Shown: positions 1 to 9,275 of the stretch, one piece after another
Layout of the letters: every line of letters starts with the position of its first letter
Position numbering within the stretch: position 1 is the first letter of the stretch
Assembly: GCA_900101355.1 (NCBI GenBank)
Contig: FMUV01000002.1
Location: 88,115-152,114, forward strand
Direction of reading: 5' to 3'
From: Ruminococcus sp. YE282
Lineage (GTDB): Bacteria > Bacillota > Clostridia > Oscillospirales > Acutalibacteraceae
Length of the DNA stretch: 64,000 bases
Translations under genes and position numbers: made by a program
The notes under the pieces: model-generated
Seen by the model: only the letters and a program-made list of their open reading frames with translations
What the model was told of the DNA's origin: nothing
Database searches by the model: none

Positions 1-433
1 CCTCAAAAACTCCCGATTTGTTTTCTTCTCTGCCAATATTAACCTCAACAAGGATGTCGGTTGTCTTGTTATGTTTCAAAGACTGGGTTGAAATTTCTTT
101 TGCAAGCTTTAATGAATCGACAGACTGAATCAAATCTACCTTGTCAACAATCTGGCGCACCTTATTGGTTTGAAGGTGACCGATAAACTGAAGTGAACAA
201 TTGCTGAGATTATATGCTTCATATTTTGAAAGAAGTTCCTGAACCCTGTTTTCGCCGATATGGTCAAGCCCAAGTGAAATTGCGTGATTGATAACCTCGG
301 GTTCAACGGTTTTGGTGGCAGCAAGAAAGGTTATGTCCTCCCTGCTTTTGCCTGCTTTTTGAGCAGCCTCGGCAATTCGCTCGTTTATCAGTTTGTAATT
401 ATATTCAACATCATTTAATGACCTTGCCGTCAT
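1..433 (-). CDS. yggS: YggS-family PLP-binding protein (3' end missing, off left edge)
   Basis: This is the first 144 codons of a YggS/PROSC-type pyridoxal-5'-phosphate homeostasis protein, a cytoplasmic single-domain TIM-barrel that binds PLP without a known catalytic reaction. The sequence shows the family pattern: an early AATKTVEPE segment with the PLP lysine near residue 38, then HIGENRVQEL, FIGHLQTNK and VEVNIGREENKSG. The ATG at 433 follows AGGGGG at nine bases and lies inside the upstream HlyD-like gene (23-base overlap), so the two are probably translationally coupled. In many Clostridia yggS leads into sepF, yggT and divIVA; those would lie outside the window. The C-terminus cannot be seen. 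Confidence 0.92.
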   Translation of the reverse strand, partial: MTARSLNDVEYNYKLINERIAEAAQKAGKSREDITFLAATKTVEPEVINHAISLGLDHIGENRVQELLSKYEAYNLSNCSLQFIGHLQTNKVRQIVDKVDLIQSVDSLKLAKEISTQSLKHNKTTDILVEVNIGREENKSGVFE

Positions 434-1694
434 ATAAATCGTCCCCCTTAACTATTACTTTATCATACAGCGAAACTGTTTCACCGTTAAACAAAATTCC
501 GTCTGCCGGTGACGTATCACAAATTACATAATCTTTATCGGAATGAAGGATTGAAATCTGCTTAAACTGAACTTCGCTTCCGTAAAGGACATAAACGCCT
601 TGAACCTTCTTTTCTTCCTTATGCGGCTGGTCGTTGTCATCATAGGTAACCTTGGTTACATAATCGTCGTGAATTGCTTTTCTGCTGATTCGCAGTCCGG
701 TATATGTTCCCATTCCTATTTCAACAGGCTCTTGTCTTGCCTCAAGAATACTTTCGTTCATATAGTCGCACTTTAAAACCACAAGTGCATTTTCATCATC
801 GGCATTATGATGTATCTTATAAATTTGTGCAGGCATAGATTCGGATGACGCTTCTGAAAGCAGCAAAGAAACCTGGCTGTCCCATGTTGACAAGCTTGCA
901 GCTTCGTCCGATGTAACTTCGCAGGCAACATACCATACGATGTCACTTACAACCTTTCCTGCGGTATTGTCAGACACAGATAATTTTTTTATATCCTTCA
1001 AATCAGCTAATGTCATATCCGAAACCTTTGAATAATCAAAAGCGTTTTCATAACCGTCGCAAAACTCGGTAAAATATCCGGCTTTGTCGGTTGTAATGGT
1101 TCCCGTGCTTTTGCCGGATGAGCTAGTCAATGAATCAAGTTGAGACTGAAGCTGGGAAATTTCAGAATTAAAGTTTGAAATTTTGCCTGTGCAAAGCAGT
1201 CTCTGATTTATGGAATTAAGCAAATTATCGTTGTCTGATTTTGCAAGATTTATATCAGAGTCATTTATATCGTCAAGATATGTTATAATCTTGTCTTCAA
1301 TCATATTATTGATTACATCTATTCCAACCGAGCCGGTAAGACTTGTCTGCTGAAGTTCCTTTAAACTTTCGATTTTCTTTTGGAGCTGTGCGGCGGTTGT
1401 CTGTGAAACAGCATCGCTTTCACTTGAATATACCTTGGCTATCTCACCGCCGGACTGAACCTGCTCACCCTCGGAACACGAATAAGACAAAACTCCCGAC
1501 GAGCTATTGTTAATTACGTTTTCATCACGAATTATGAAACCGTTTGAAACAATTTTATCTGTTACCGTCGCCAAAACAGCATTCTCGGTAGGATACATAT
1601 CAAAATTTGCACTTATCAGCAAATATGCAACATAGATGACTGCAAGAGCCGTCAGCGCAAAAACAAGTATTCTTTTAAATAATAATTTATCCAT
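411..1694 (-). CDS. HlyD-like membrane-anchored adaptor protein
   Basis: This 427-residue protein has one N-terminal membrane segment (about residues 8-28) and a long extracytoplasmic part. After the anchor come a lipoyl/barrel-sandwich-like stretch (about residues 40-90), a helical region rich in Gln, Ser and Leu (about 95-190), and a C-terminal beta-rich part, the order of HlyD-type adaptors. No exporter gene sits next to it. In Clostridia such a protein commonly lies just before yggS-sepF, which hints at an envelope or division role, but that is inference. The ATG at 1694 is chosen because it overlaps the miaA stop by eight bases (ATGGATAA); an in-frame upstream start would lie deep inside miaA. 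Confidence 0.72.
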   Translation of the reverse strand: MDKLLFKRILVFALTALAVIYVAYLLISANFDMYPTENAVLATVTDKIVSNGFIIRDENVINNSSSGVLSYSCSEGEQVQSGGEIAKVYSSESDAVSQTTAAQLQKKIESLKELQQTSLTGSVGIDVINNMIEDKIITYLDDINDSDINLAKSDNDNLLNSINQRLLCTGKISNFNSEISQLQSQLDSLTSSSGKSTGTITTDKAGYFTEFCDGYENAFDYSKVSDMTLADLKDIKKLSVSDNTAGKVVSDIVWYVACEVTSDEAASLSTWDSQVSLLLSEASSESMPAQIYKIHHNADDENALVVLKCDYMNESILEARQEPVEIGMGTYTGLRISRKAIHDDYVTKVTYDDNDQPHKEEKKVQGVYVLYGSEVQFKQISILHSDKDYVICDTSPADGILFNGETVSLYDKVIVKGDDLYDGKVIK

Positions 1695-2643
1695 ACAAAT
1701 GTCCTTTGCTAATAATTTCAATTGCATTTGACAGCAAATCGTCAGGTGATAATTCATCAACATAAAGCCAGTTGATTTCTTTATCCCGTTTAAACCATGT
1801 TATCTGACGTTTGGCATATCTGCGAGTTTCACGTTTTAAATTTTCAACGCAATCTTCCAATGCTTTTTCACAATTAAAATATGGAATAAGTTCTTTGTAA
1901 CCAATTGCCTTAACAGAAGTTTGACTCAAATCATTTGACAAAACTTTTTTCGCTTCATCAAGCAGTCCGTTATCAAGCATCAGGTCAACTCTTTTATTTA
2001 TTCTGTCATACAAAACCTGTCTGTCTTTAAAATTAAGACCTAATTTTATTGTATTATAAGGACTCGGTTCAAGTTTTGATTTTTCAATTTGTTCGGTAAT
2101 AGTTTTTCCTGTTGTTTTATAAAATTCAATTGCTCTTATAATTCGCTTTGGATTTTTCTCGGCTTTTAACCTATGTGCCGACTTATCATCAAACTCGGAA
2201 AGAATATCAAGCAAGGCGTCTACACCCTGTGTTTTGTAAATTTCATTTAGTTCGTCACAAATCTTGCGGTCTCTTTCTTCCTCGCTAAACTTAACGTTAT
2301 TAAGCAGCGAATCCACATAAAGTCCTGTTCCGCCGACAACAAACGGCAGCTTTCCTCTCGAATGAATATCATTAATGCATTTTTTTGCATCATTAACATA
2401 CATTGCCACCGAATAGGTTTGGTCAGGCTGCAAAAAATCAATAAGATGATGTTTTATTCCCTGCATTTCCTGAATAGTAGGTTTTGCGGTTGCAATTTGC
2501 ATACCTTTATATATCTGCATTGAATCGGCAGAAACCACTTCACCGTTAAAATGTTTTGCAAGCTCAACCGCAAGTCCGGTTTTTCCGGATGCAGTGGGAC
2601 CTATTACAGAGATTAAATTTATTGAATTGTCCAAAAAAATCAC
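1687..2643 (-). CDS. miaA: tRNA dimethylallyltransferase
   Basis: MiaA transfers a dimethylallyl group to N6 of adenosine 37 in tRNAs that read codons starting with U; MiaB, encoded at the head of the same operon, then methylthiolates the product. The 318-residue protein has the family P-loop (GPTASGKTGLAVEL, about residues 14-27), SADSMQIYKGM, a GGTGLYVDSLL segment and the late KRQITWFKRD motif. The length is normal. The start is GTG at 2643, overlapping the mutL stop as GTGA, and the end overlaps the next gene by eight bases, so translation is probably coupled through the operon. Confidence 0.96.
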   Translation of the reverse strand: MIFLDNSINLISVIGPTASGKTGLAVELAKHFNGEVVSADSMQIYKGMQIATAKPTIQEMQGIKHHLIDFLQPDQTYSVAMYVNDAKKCINDIHSRGKLPFVVGGTGLYVDSLLNNVKFSEEERDRKICDELNEIYKTQGVDALLDILSEFDDKSAHRLKAEKNPKRIIRAIEFYKTTGKTITEQIEKSKLEPSPYNTIKLGLNFKDRQVLYDRINKRVDLMLDNGLLDEAKKVLSNDLSQTSVKAIGYKELIPYFNCEKALEDCVENLKRETRRYAKRQITWFKRDKEINWLYVDELSPDDLLSNAIEIISKGHLYG

Positions 2644-4691
2644 ACCCTGCCAAATTGTTTTTCAAGCTCACTTTTTTTCATAACAAAACAAATAGGTCTT
2701 CCGTGAGGACAATACTTGATATTAGGATTATCTTCAAGTCTTTTTACAATATCAATCAACTCTTCCGGAGTGCTTCTGTCGCCTGCTTTAATAGCTGTTC
2801 GGCAAGCAACATTGTGATAAAACCAATCCATTTTTTCTGTAAAGATGTCATTTTTGCCCTGTGCAATATAATCAGACATTTCAACAATACTGTCGGTTAT
2901 TTCAGAAGCGTCAAGATACTGCGGAGCACTGCGTACTATTACGGAGCTGTTTCCGAAATCTTCAACATCAAAGGCGCAATTTTTGAACATTTCAAGGTTA
3001 TTAATTGCGGCATCATATTCTGCCTTTCCAAGCGTTACCGTTACCGGCTGAAGCAGAATCTGAGAAAAGGATGCCGCTTTTTCTGCCTTTAACTGTTCAT
3101 AAATCATTCGTTCGTGAGCAGCGTGTTTATCAATAAAAATAACCTCGTTTTTATTTTTTTCCGCAATTATGTATGTACCGAAAACCTCGCCGATATATCT
3201 GATTACGTTTTCGTCTTTTTGTATAAGCCTAATTTCGTTATCATCTTTAACTTCAACTTTTGATTCAGCTTGCTTTTCCTGCGTAATCACAGGAGGATTG
3301 TAAGGAATATCAATATTTTTAACTTCATTTGATTCGGATTCATCAACAAATATATTAATGTCTGCATTTTTAGAGTAGCTTTGTTCTCTTTTTGCGTTAT
3401 TAATTGCCTGCTTTGAATACAAATCAAACGGAGCCTGACTGTCTGAAACTTTTAAATTATCAATATTAACCGTTTTTTGAAGCTTTGGCTTAGGCTCGGT
3501 AAACTCAACGGATTCAAAAGGATTAAACTCATTATTCTGTCTGAGATTTTGCGCTTTGAGTTTGATTTCCTGATTTTGTTTTTGTTCTGTGATTCTGTTG
3601 GTATTTTGATGTTTAAGAACAACATCCGCATTTTCAAACGGATTGAATTTTTTAATATAATTAAAAGCGGAGTCTGTTTTGAACACAGCCTGCTTTCTGT
3701 CGTCGAATTTCATCAATGACGATTTTACCGCATGATACACTGCGTCAAACACGGGGCGTTCGTTAATAAACCTAACCTCGATTTTTGCAGGGTGAACATT
3801 TACGTCAATAAGCTCATACGGCAGTTCAATGTTCAGAACACATGACGGGAACTTGCCAACCATAATTGAGCCTTTGAAAGCTTCCTCAATTGCAGCCATT
3901 GCAGTTCTGGTCTTAACATAACGGCCGTTAATAAAGAAATTCTGCATATTTCTGTTGGGACGTGAATAGACAGGCTTTGAAATATAGCCTGTTATTTTAA
4001 TTGAATCAAGCTGGTAGTCAACAGGAATAAGTCCATTAGCAAAATCACGTCCGAACACCGAATATATTGCAGACATTAACTTTCCGTCACCGTAAGTTTT
4101 AAGAACCTGTTTTCCGTCACGAATATATGTGAATGCAATTTCAGGATGAGAAAGGGCTGTTTTATCAATTATATTTGATACGGCGTTCCCCTCTGAAATA
4201 TCCTTTTTCAAAAATTTGGCACGAGCCGGAATGTTATAAAAAAGGTCTCTTATAACAAATGTTGTCCCGTTAGGACAGCCTGCCTCTTCAAAACTTTTTT
4301 CTTCTCCGCCCTCAATAATATATGAAGTGCCTATTTCATCATTTATATTTTTAGTTATAAGTTGAAGGCGTGATACCGCACAAATGGAAGCAAGCGCTTC
4401 ACCCCTGAAGCCGAGTGTTGAAATGCTTTCAAGGTCGGTTTCCACTTTTACTTTGCTTGTGGCGTGGCGCAAAAAAGCAACCTTTACATCATCTCTTGCA
4501 ATTCCGCAGCCGTCATCGGAAACACGCATAAAGGTAGTTCCGCCGTGCTTGATTTCTACCGTAATGTGTTTTGAGCCTGCATCTATTGAATTTTCAACCA
4601 ATTCCTTTATGACAGATGCCGGGCGTTCAACAACTTCGCCTGCTGCAATTAATTCTGCAACATGCTTATCAAGAACATTAATAACTCCCAT
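2640..4691 (-). CDS. mutL: DNA mismatch repair protein MutL (endonuclease type)
   Basis: MutL couples mismatch recognition by MutS to strand removal. The N-terminal GHKL ATPase is clear: ELVENSIDAG, DDGCGI, TLGFRGEALASI and INGRYVKTR. The C-terminal domain carries the metal-binding endonuclease motif as DKHAAHERMIYE, plus CPHGRP near the end, so this MutL should nick DNA itself, as in bacteria without MutH. A roughly 180-residue low-complexity linker joins the halves and holds two FNPFE repeats. The ATG at 4691 is preferred over a GTG four codons upstream because AAGGTGG sits eight bases before it. The gene is 683 codons long. Confidence 0.96.
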   Translation of the reverse strand: MGVINVLDKHVAELIAAGEVVERPASVIKELVENSIDAGSKHITVEIKHGGTTFMRVSDDGCGIARDDVKVAFLRHATSKVKVETDLESISTLGFRGEALASICAVSRLQLITKNINDEIGTSYIIEGGEEKSFEEAGCPNGTTFVIRDLFYNIPARAKFLKKDISEGNAVSNIIDKTALSHPEIAFTYIRDGKQVLKTYGDGKLMSAIYSVFGRDFANGLIPVDYQLDSIKITGYISKPVYSRPNRNMQNFFINGRYVKTRTAMAAIEEAFKGSIMVGKFPSCVLNIELPYELIDVNVHPAKIEVRFINERPVFDAVYHAVKSSLMKFDDRKQAVFKTDSAFNYIKKFNPFENADVVLKHQNTNRITEQKQNQEIKLKAQNLRQNNEFNPFESVEFTEPKPKLQKTVNIDNLKVSDSQAPFDLYSKQAINNAKREQSYSKNADINIFVDESESNEVKNIDIPYNPPVITQEKQAESKVEVKDDNEIRLIQKDENVIRYIGEVFGTYIIAEKNKNEVIFIDKHAAHERMIYEQLKAEKAASFSQILLQPVTVTLGKAEYDAAINNLEMFKNCAFDVEDFGNSSVIVRSAPQYLDASEITDSIVEMSDYIAQGKNDIFTEKMDWFYHNVACRTAIKAGDRSTPEELIDIVKRLEDNPNIKYCPHGRPICFVMKKSELEKQFGRV

Positions 4692-4724
4692 ATGCGTCAC
4701 CACCTTTTATATAGACCATCGAAA

Positions 4725-7313
4725 TTAAATCATTTTTTTAAGTTCATAAAGCAAATTCAAAGCTTCAATCGGAGTAAGCGTGTTTATATCAACTGAATTA
4801 ATCTTATCAATAATCGGCGTCTGTGCAGACGATATAAGACTTAGCTGCATATCGTCACTTTCATGAGACTTTTCGGTCTTAATTTCAGATTTTCCGCTTT
4901 CAAGCTCGGACAAAATTTCTTTTGCACGATTAATAATCGACTGCGGTACGCCTGCAAGTTTTGCAACTTCTATTCCGTAACTGTCGTCTGCTCCGCCCTT
5001 TACAATGCGGCGCAAGAACGTAATGTCATCGCCGCGCTTTTTTACGGCTATGCTGTAATTCTTTACCCCGTCAAGCAAATCTTCCATAACGGTGAGTTCG
5101 TGATAATGTGTGGCAAAAAGAGTCTTGGCACCGAGTTTTTTCTTATCTGCACAAAATTCAAGAACAGCCCTTGCAATGCTCATTCCGTCAAAGGTGGAAG
5201 TTCCTCTGCCTATTTCGTCAAGAATAAGCAAACTTTTTGATGTTGCGGTCTTAACAATATTTGCAACTTCGTTCATCTCAACCATAAACGTTGACTGACC
5301 CGAAGCCAAGTCATCGGAAGCGCCAACTCGGGTAAAGATGCTGTCTACAATACCAATCTCGGCAGACGAAGCAGGAACAAAACTGCCTATTTGTGCAAGC
5401 AAAACTATGAGGGCAATTTGCCTCATATACGTTGATTTGCCCGCCATATTCGGTCCGGTTATTATTGCCACTCTGTCGGAATTGCTGTCAAGATAAACAT
5501 CATTCGGTACAAACGGCGCGTCTTTAAGCAGAGCCTCAACCACAGGATGACGTGAATCCTTAATCTTTATTGATGACGATTGATTGACATACGGACGAAT
5601 ATAGCAATTATCGGAAGCAACATTTGCAAGCGAAGTAATTACATCAAGGGTTGCGATTGCCTTTGCGGTATTCTGAATACGTTCAAGATTTTCGGCAACT
5701 TGGGTTCTGACGGATTCAAAAATTGAATACTCCATTGCGACAGACCTGTCTTTTGCACCGAGTATTCTGGATTCAACTTCTTTTAAATCCTGAGTTATAT
5801 ATCTCTCACAATTAGTAAGAGTTTGTTTCCTGATATAAGTATCGGGAACCTGAGATTTGTACGAATTGGAAACCTCTATGTAATAACCGAACACTCTGTT
5901 ATATCCGACCTTGAGCTTGGGAATTCCTGTCGCCTCACGCTGTTCAGCCTCAATTTGGGCAAGGATTTCCTTTGAATTATTCATATCGTTCGTTACGCTG
6001 TCAAGCTCGGTATTATATCCTCGCTTTATCATTCCGCCCTCACGCACGGTAAACGGCGGATCGTCAACAATTGAGCTTTCAATCAAAGTATGAATATCAT
6101 CAAGTATGTCAATATTTTTATGTATATATTTCAGATATGCGGCATTACAGCCCGAAGTCAGCTCGGAAATTTTGGGCAAAGTTTGAATTGCCGAACACAA
6201 AGAACGCAAGTCTCTTGCGTTGGCAGAACCGTAGACAATTTTTGTCATAAGTCTTTCTATATCAAATATGCCTGTGATTTCCTCGGTAATTTCAAGCCTT
6301 AGCACATTGTTATTTACAAGTTCCTCAACAGCACTCTGGCGGTTATTTATTGAGGTTATGTTCATCAGCGGGTGCTCAAGCCACGAACGAATAAGCCTCT
6401 TGCCCATTGCTGTTTTTGTTTTATCTATTACCCAAAGCAGCGAACCCTTTTTTTCTTTTGTAAGCATTGTTTGCGTAAGTTCAAGATTGCGCTGAGTATT
6501 ATAATCAAGTTTCATATATTGGCTTTCACTGAAAAGCTCAATATGACTTATTCTCTCAAGACCGCTTTTCTGCGTGTCTTTCAAATAATTAATAAGTGCA
6601 CCGATTGCAGATACAAGGGAGGTTTTGTCCGCAACATTTTGCGATTCGTCGCCGAACTGATTCTGAACGGTGTTAAGGCAAGTTTCAAAGTCAAATTTAG
6701 AATCCTCAAGCATCTCAACACCGGCGGAAAGTTTGTTCTTGATAAACGACGGAAGTTCCTTAATATTTACAATGTCTCCGCCAATTAAAATTTCACGTGG
6801 ATTATAACTTGAAAGCTGGCTTGTAAGAACATTATAAAAGCCTTTTCCCGAAACCTCGGTAGCATATAATTCTCCTGTGGAAATATCGCAAAAACACAAA
6901 CCAAGCTTTTTATCTTTGGAGAACATACAACAAATGTAGTTGTTTTTTCCCTCGTCAAGCATACTTTGCTCAAGAACCGTTCCCGGAGTAATAACACGAA
7001 TTATATCACGCTTTACAAGACCTTTTGCCTTTGCAGGGTCTTCGGTCTGCTCACATATCGCAACCTTATAACCCTTGGCAACAAGGCGGGCAATATATCC
7101 CTCACAACTGTGAAAAGGAACTCCGCACATCGGGGCACGTTCTTCTTGTCCGCAGTCACGGCCTGTCAGTGTGAGTTCAAGTTCCTTTGAAGCGAGCTTG
7201 GCGTCATCATAGAACATTTCGTAGAAATCTCCAAGTCGAAAGAAAAGGATACTATCCTTGTTTTCTTCTTTTATTTTAAAATATTGTTTCATCATTGGAG
7301 ATAACTCCGCCAT
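4725..7313 (-). CDS. mutS: DNA mismatch repair protein MutS
   Basis: MutS recognises mismatches and small loops and recruits MutL. The 862-residue protein has the complete family layout: an N-terminal mismatch-binding domain with the FYEMFYDDA Phe-x-Glu motif (about residue 30), connector, lever and clamp domains, and a C-terminal ABC-type ATPase with Walker A GPNMAGKST and Walker B LLILDEIGRGTSTFDG. Near the C-terminus, MQLSLI resembles a sliding-clamp-binding peptide. ATG at 7313 follows GGGGAG at seven bases. The gene lies 36 bp after ylbF and 33 bp before mutL in the operon. Confidence 0.97.
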   Translation of the reverse strand: MAELSPMMKQYFKIKEENKDSILFFRLGDFYEMFYDDAKLASKELELTLTGRDCGQEERAPMCGVPFHSCEGYIARLVAKGYKVAICEQTEDPAKAKGLVKRDIIRVITPGTVLEQSMLDEGKNNYICCMFSKDKKLGLCFCDISTGELYATEVSGKGFYNVLTSQLSSYNPREILIGGDIVNIKELPSFIKNKLSAGVEMLEDSKFDFETCLNTVQNQFGDESQNVADKTSLVSAIGALINYLKDTQKSGLERISHIELFSESQYMKLDYNTQRNLELTQTMLTKEKKGSLLWVIDKTKTAMGKRLIRSWLEHPLMNITSINNRQSAVEELVNNNVLRLEITEEITGIFDIERLMTKIVYGSANARDLRSLCSAIQTLPKISELTSGCNAAYLKYIHKNIDILDDIHTLIESSIVDDPPFTVREGGMIKRGYNTELDSVTNDMNNSKEILAQIEAEQREATGIPKLKVGYNRVFGYYIEVSNSYKSQVPDTYIRKQTLTNCERYITQDLKEVESRILGAKDRSVAMEYSIFESVRTQVAENLERIQNTAKAIATLDVITSLANVASDNCYIRPYVNQSSSIKIKDSRHPVVEALLKDAPFVPNDVYLDSNSDRVAIITGPNMAGKSTYMRQIALIVLLAQIGSFVPASSAEIGIVDSIFTRVGASDDLASGQSTFMVEMNEVANIVKTATSKSLLILDEIGRGTSTFDGMSIARAVLEFCADKKKLGAKTLFATHYHELTVMEDLLDGVKNYSIAVKKRGDDITFLRRIVKGGADDSYGIEVAKLAGVPQSIINRAKEILSELESGKSEIKTEKSHESDDMQLSLISSAQTPIIDKINSVDINTLTPIEALNLLYELKKMI

Positions 7314-7349
7314 ATTCTCACTCCCCTAAACTATACTAAATGCCGTTAA

Positions 7350-7757
7350 TCAGTGACAGCTGCCGCAGGTTTCACAGCTGCCTGAACAAGACGACTGTGA
7401 ATAATCGGCAGTATCAGGGTCTGCACCCTCAGCAGACTGCTGTACTATTGCAAGCACTCTGTTGGCAACCGCATCAAACTCTTCTTTTGCAGAGTTGTAT
7501 GCAATCATATTTTCGTTGGACATAATCTTTGAGTATACCTCACGCATCTCAGTGTTTAGCTGAGAAAGCTTGTCCTGGTCTCTTTCCTTTTTGGAAGCCT
7601 CATTGTTTATTGACATTCTTTTAAGGTTAAACTCACCGATAAGGCTCTGAAGTTCTATATCGGCGTCAGCCTTATCCTGAACTTCGTGAAGCTTAATATA
7701 GCTTTCTTCCTGCTGAATAGCCTTTCCGAGTTCTCTTGCCAATGCAATAATATTCAT
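7350..7757 (-). CDS. YlbF/YmcA-family protein with cysteine-rich tail
   Basis: This 135-residue helical protein belongs to the YlbF/YmcA (com_ylbF) family. In Bacillus, family members form the Y-complex with YaaT, which helps RNase Y mature mRNAs and affects competence, biofilm and sporulation. Most of the protein is predicted coiled helix. It ends in a compact cysteine cluster, CSGSCETCGSCH (four Cys and a His in twelve residues), which may bind an iron-sulfur cluster or another metal; Fe-S clusters are reported for the Bacillus complex. The gene sits between miaB and mutS, a placement seen in many Clostridia. Which paralogue it matches cannot be decided from sequence alone. Confidence 0.8.
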   Translation of the reverse strand: MNIIALARELGKAIQQEESYIKLHEVQDKADADIELQSLIGEFNLKRMSINNEASKKERDQDKLSQLNTEMREVYSKIMSNENMIAYNSAKEEFDAVANRVLAIVQQSAEGADPDTADYSQSSCSGSCETCGSCH

Positions 7758-7769
7758 TTTATACCTCCG

Positions 7770-9182
7770 TTATACTAATTCGCCCTTTAAAATCCAATTG
7801 CGGGCTTTTGTGATTTTTACATTTTGGAATGTGCCGATTAATTCTTTCGGCGCTTCAAGCTCAACAATTATGTTACCGCTTGTACGAGCCTCAAGCTCGT
7901 TATTTTTACCGGTTTCCTTTTCAATAAGAACCTTTTCGGTTTTTCCGACCATTGAAGAACAGCGTTTTGCAGCAATTTCTTCCTGCACGTCAAGCAATTC
8001 TCTGAACCATTTCGATTTTTCTTCATAAGGAATCGGGTCGTCCTTTTTTTCAGCCGGAGTACCTTTTCTTGGTGAAAAAATAAATGTAAACAATGAAGTA
8101 AATTCAACTTCTTTTATGAGCGAAAGAGTTTGTTTGAAATCTTCATAGGTTTCACCCGGAAAACCGACAATTATATCGCTTGTAAGTGACAGACCGTCAA
8201 TCTTTTCCTTGGCATAATTTATTGTTTCAAGGTATTTCTTTCTGTCATAATGGCGGTTCATAGCTTTTAAGATTCTGTCCGAACCGCTTTGAAAAGGAAG
8301 GTGAAGATGTCTGCTTATATGAGTTCCGTCGGCAATTGCGTCAATCAATTCTTTTGAGCAATCCTTAGGATGCGAAGTCATAAATCTGAGCCAATAGTCG
8401 CCGTCAATTGAATCAATGCTCTTAAGAAGCTGAGCGAACGACACCTTGTTTTCAAGGGTTTTGCCGTAAGAATTGACATTTTGACCGAGCAATGTAATAT
8501 CCTTATACCCGGACTTTATCATTTGACTTGCTTCGCTTATAATAATATCCTTTTCACGGCTGCGTTCTCTGCCGCGTACATACGGCACAATACAGTATGT
8601 GCAAAAATTATTGCAACCATACATTATTGGAAGCCAACCCTTAAAAGTGCCGTCACGGCGAACGGGAATCCCCTCGTATATCTTATTATCGTCATTACCG
8701 CGTTCAAACACACGCTTGCCGTTTACAAGTGAATTGTACATAAGCTCAGGAAAATGATGCAGAGAATGTGTTCCGAAAACAAGACCGACAAAAGGAAAAC
8801 TTTTATAAATTCTGTTTGCAACGTGCTCCTGCTCCATCATACAACCGCAAAGCGCAATTAAAATCTGGGGATGTTTGCGCTTTAGGTTTTTGAGTGCGCC
8901 GACATTGCCGAAAACCCTGTCTTCTGCGTGTTCACGAACCGCACAGGTGTTAAAAAGGATAAAATCGGCGTTATCCGGAGAATCTGCAAAGTCAAATCCT
9001 GAGTCGCTTAGCATACCCTTTATTTTTTCGCTGTCGGCAACATTCTGTTGGCAACCGTAGGTGCGAATATAAGCAAGGGGCTTTTCTCCCCTTTTTCGTA
9101 TTTCCATAATTTCCGCAATCAATTTCATATATTCTGACTGCGAATCAGACAGTTTATCCGGTTGGACAAGAGTTTCAGCCAA
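7770..9182 (-). CDS. miaB: tRNA-2-methylthio-N6-dimethylallyladenosine synthase
   Basis: MiaB is a radical SAM methylthiotransferase that converts i6A37 made by MiaA into ms2i6A37. The 470-residue protein shows three conserved N-terminal cysteines (YGCQQN, FNTCAVREHAEDR, CGCMMEQE), the radical SAM motif MYGCNNFCTYCIVPYVRGRE, and a C-terminal TRAM-like domain. TTG at 9182 is chosen because AGGAGG lies seven bases upstream; a longer reading from a TTG at 9233 would start inside the promoter and is rejected. This is the first gene of the miaB-ylbF-mutS-mutL-miaA operon. Confidence 0.96.
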   Translation of the reverse strand: MAETLVQPDKLSDSQSEYMKLIAEIMEIRKRGEKPLAYIRTYGCQQNVADSEKIKGMLSDSGFDFADSPDNADFILFNTCAVREHAEDRVFGNVGALKNLKRKHPQILIALCGCMMEQEHVANRIYKSFPFVGLVFGTHSLHHFPELMYNSLVNGKRVFERGNDDNKIYEGIPVRRDGTFKGWLPIMYGCNNFCTYCIVPYVRGRERSREKDIIISEASQMIKSGYKDITLLGQNVNSYGKTLENKVSFAQLLKSIDSIDGDYWLRFMTSHPKDCSKELIDAIADGTHISRHLHLPFQSGSDRILKAMNRHYDRKKYLETINYAKEKIDGLSLTSDIIVGFPGETYEDFKQTLSLIKEVEFTSLFTFIFSPRKGTPAEKKDDPIPYEEKSKWFRELLDVQEEIAAKRCSSMVGKTEKVLIEKETGKNNELEARTSGNIIVELEAPKELIGTFQNVKITKARNWILKGELV

Positions 9183-9221
9183 ATAAATGCCTCCTAACCC
9201 ATTATTAGTATTATCTTTGCT

Positions 9222-9250
9222 ATTATACCACAAGATATATAGATTTTCAA
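9222..9250 (-). promoter_or_regulatory. Sigma-A promoter of the miaB-mutS-mutL operon
   Basis: Read on the minus strand, TTGAAA (9250-9245) and TATAAT (9227-9222) are separated by exactly 17 bases, with a TG one base before the -10 box (extended -10). Transcription should begin near 9215 and give a leader of about 30 bases before the miaB TTG start. Confidence 0.88.
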
Positions 9251-9275
9251 CCTAATTTGGCAGTAAAATATTTAA

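Noticed and set aside
2556-3092. 178-codon open frame on the plus strand opposite miaA/mutL
   Set aside because: Spans two real genes on the other strand and has no family motif.
7770-9233. Longer miaB reading from TTG at 9233
   Set aside because: It would start inside the -10 region of the promoter; TTG at 9182 has AGGAGG at good spacing.
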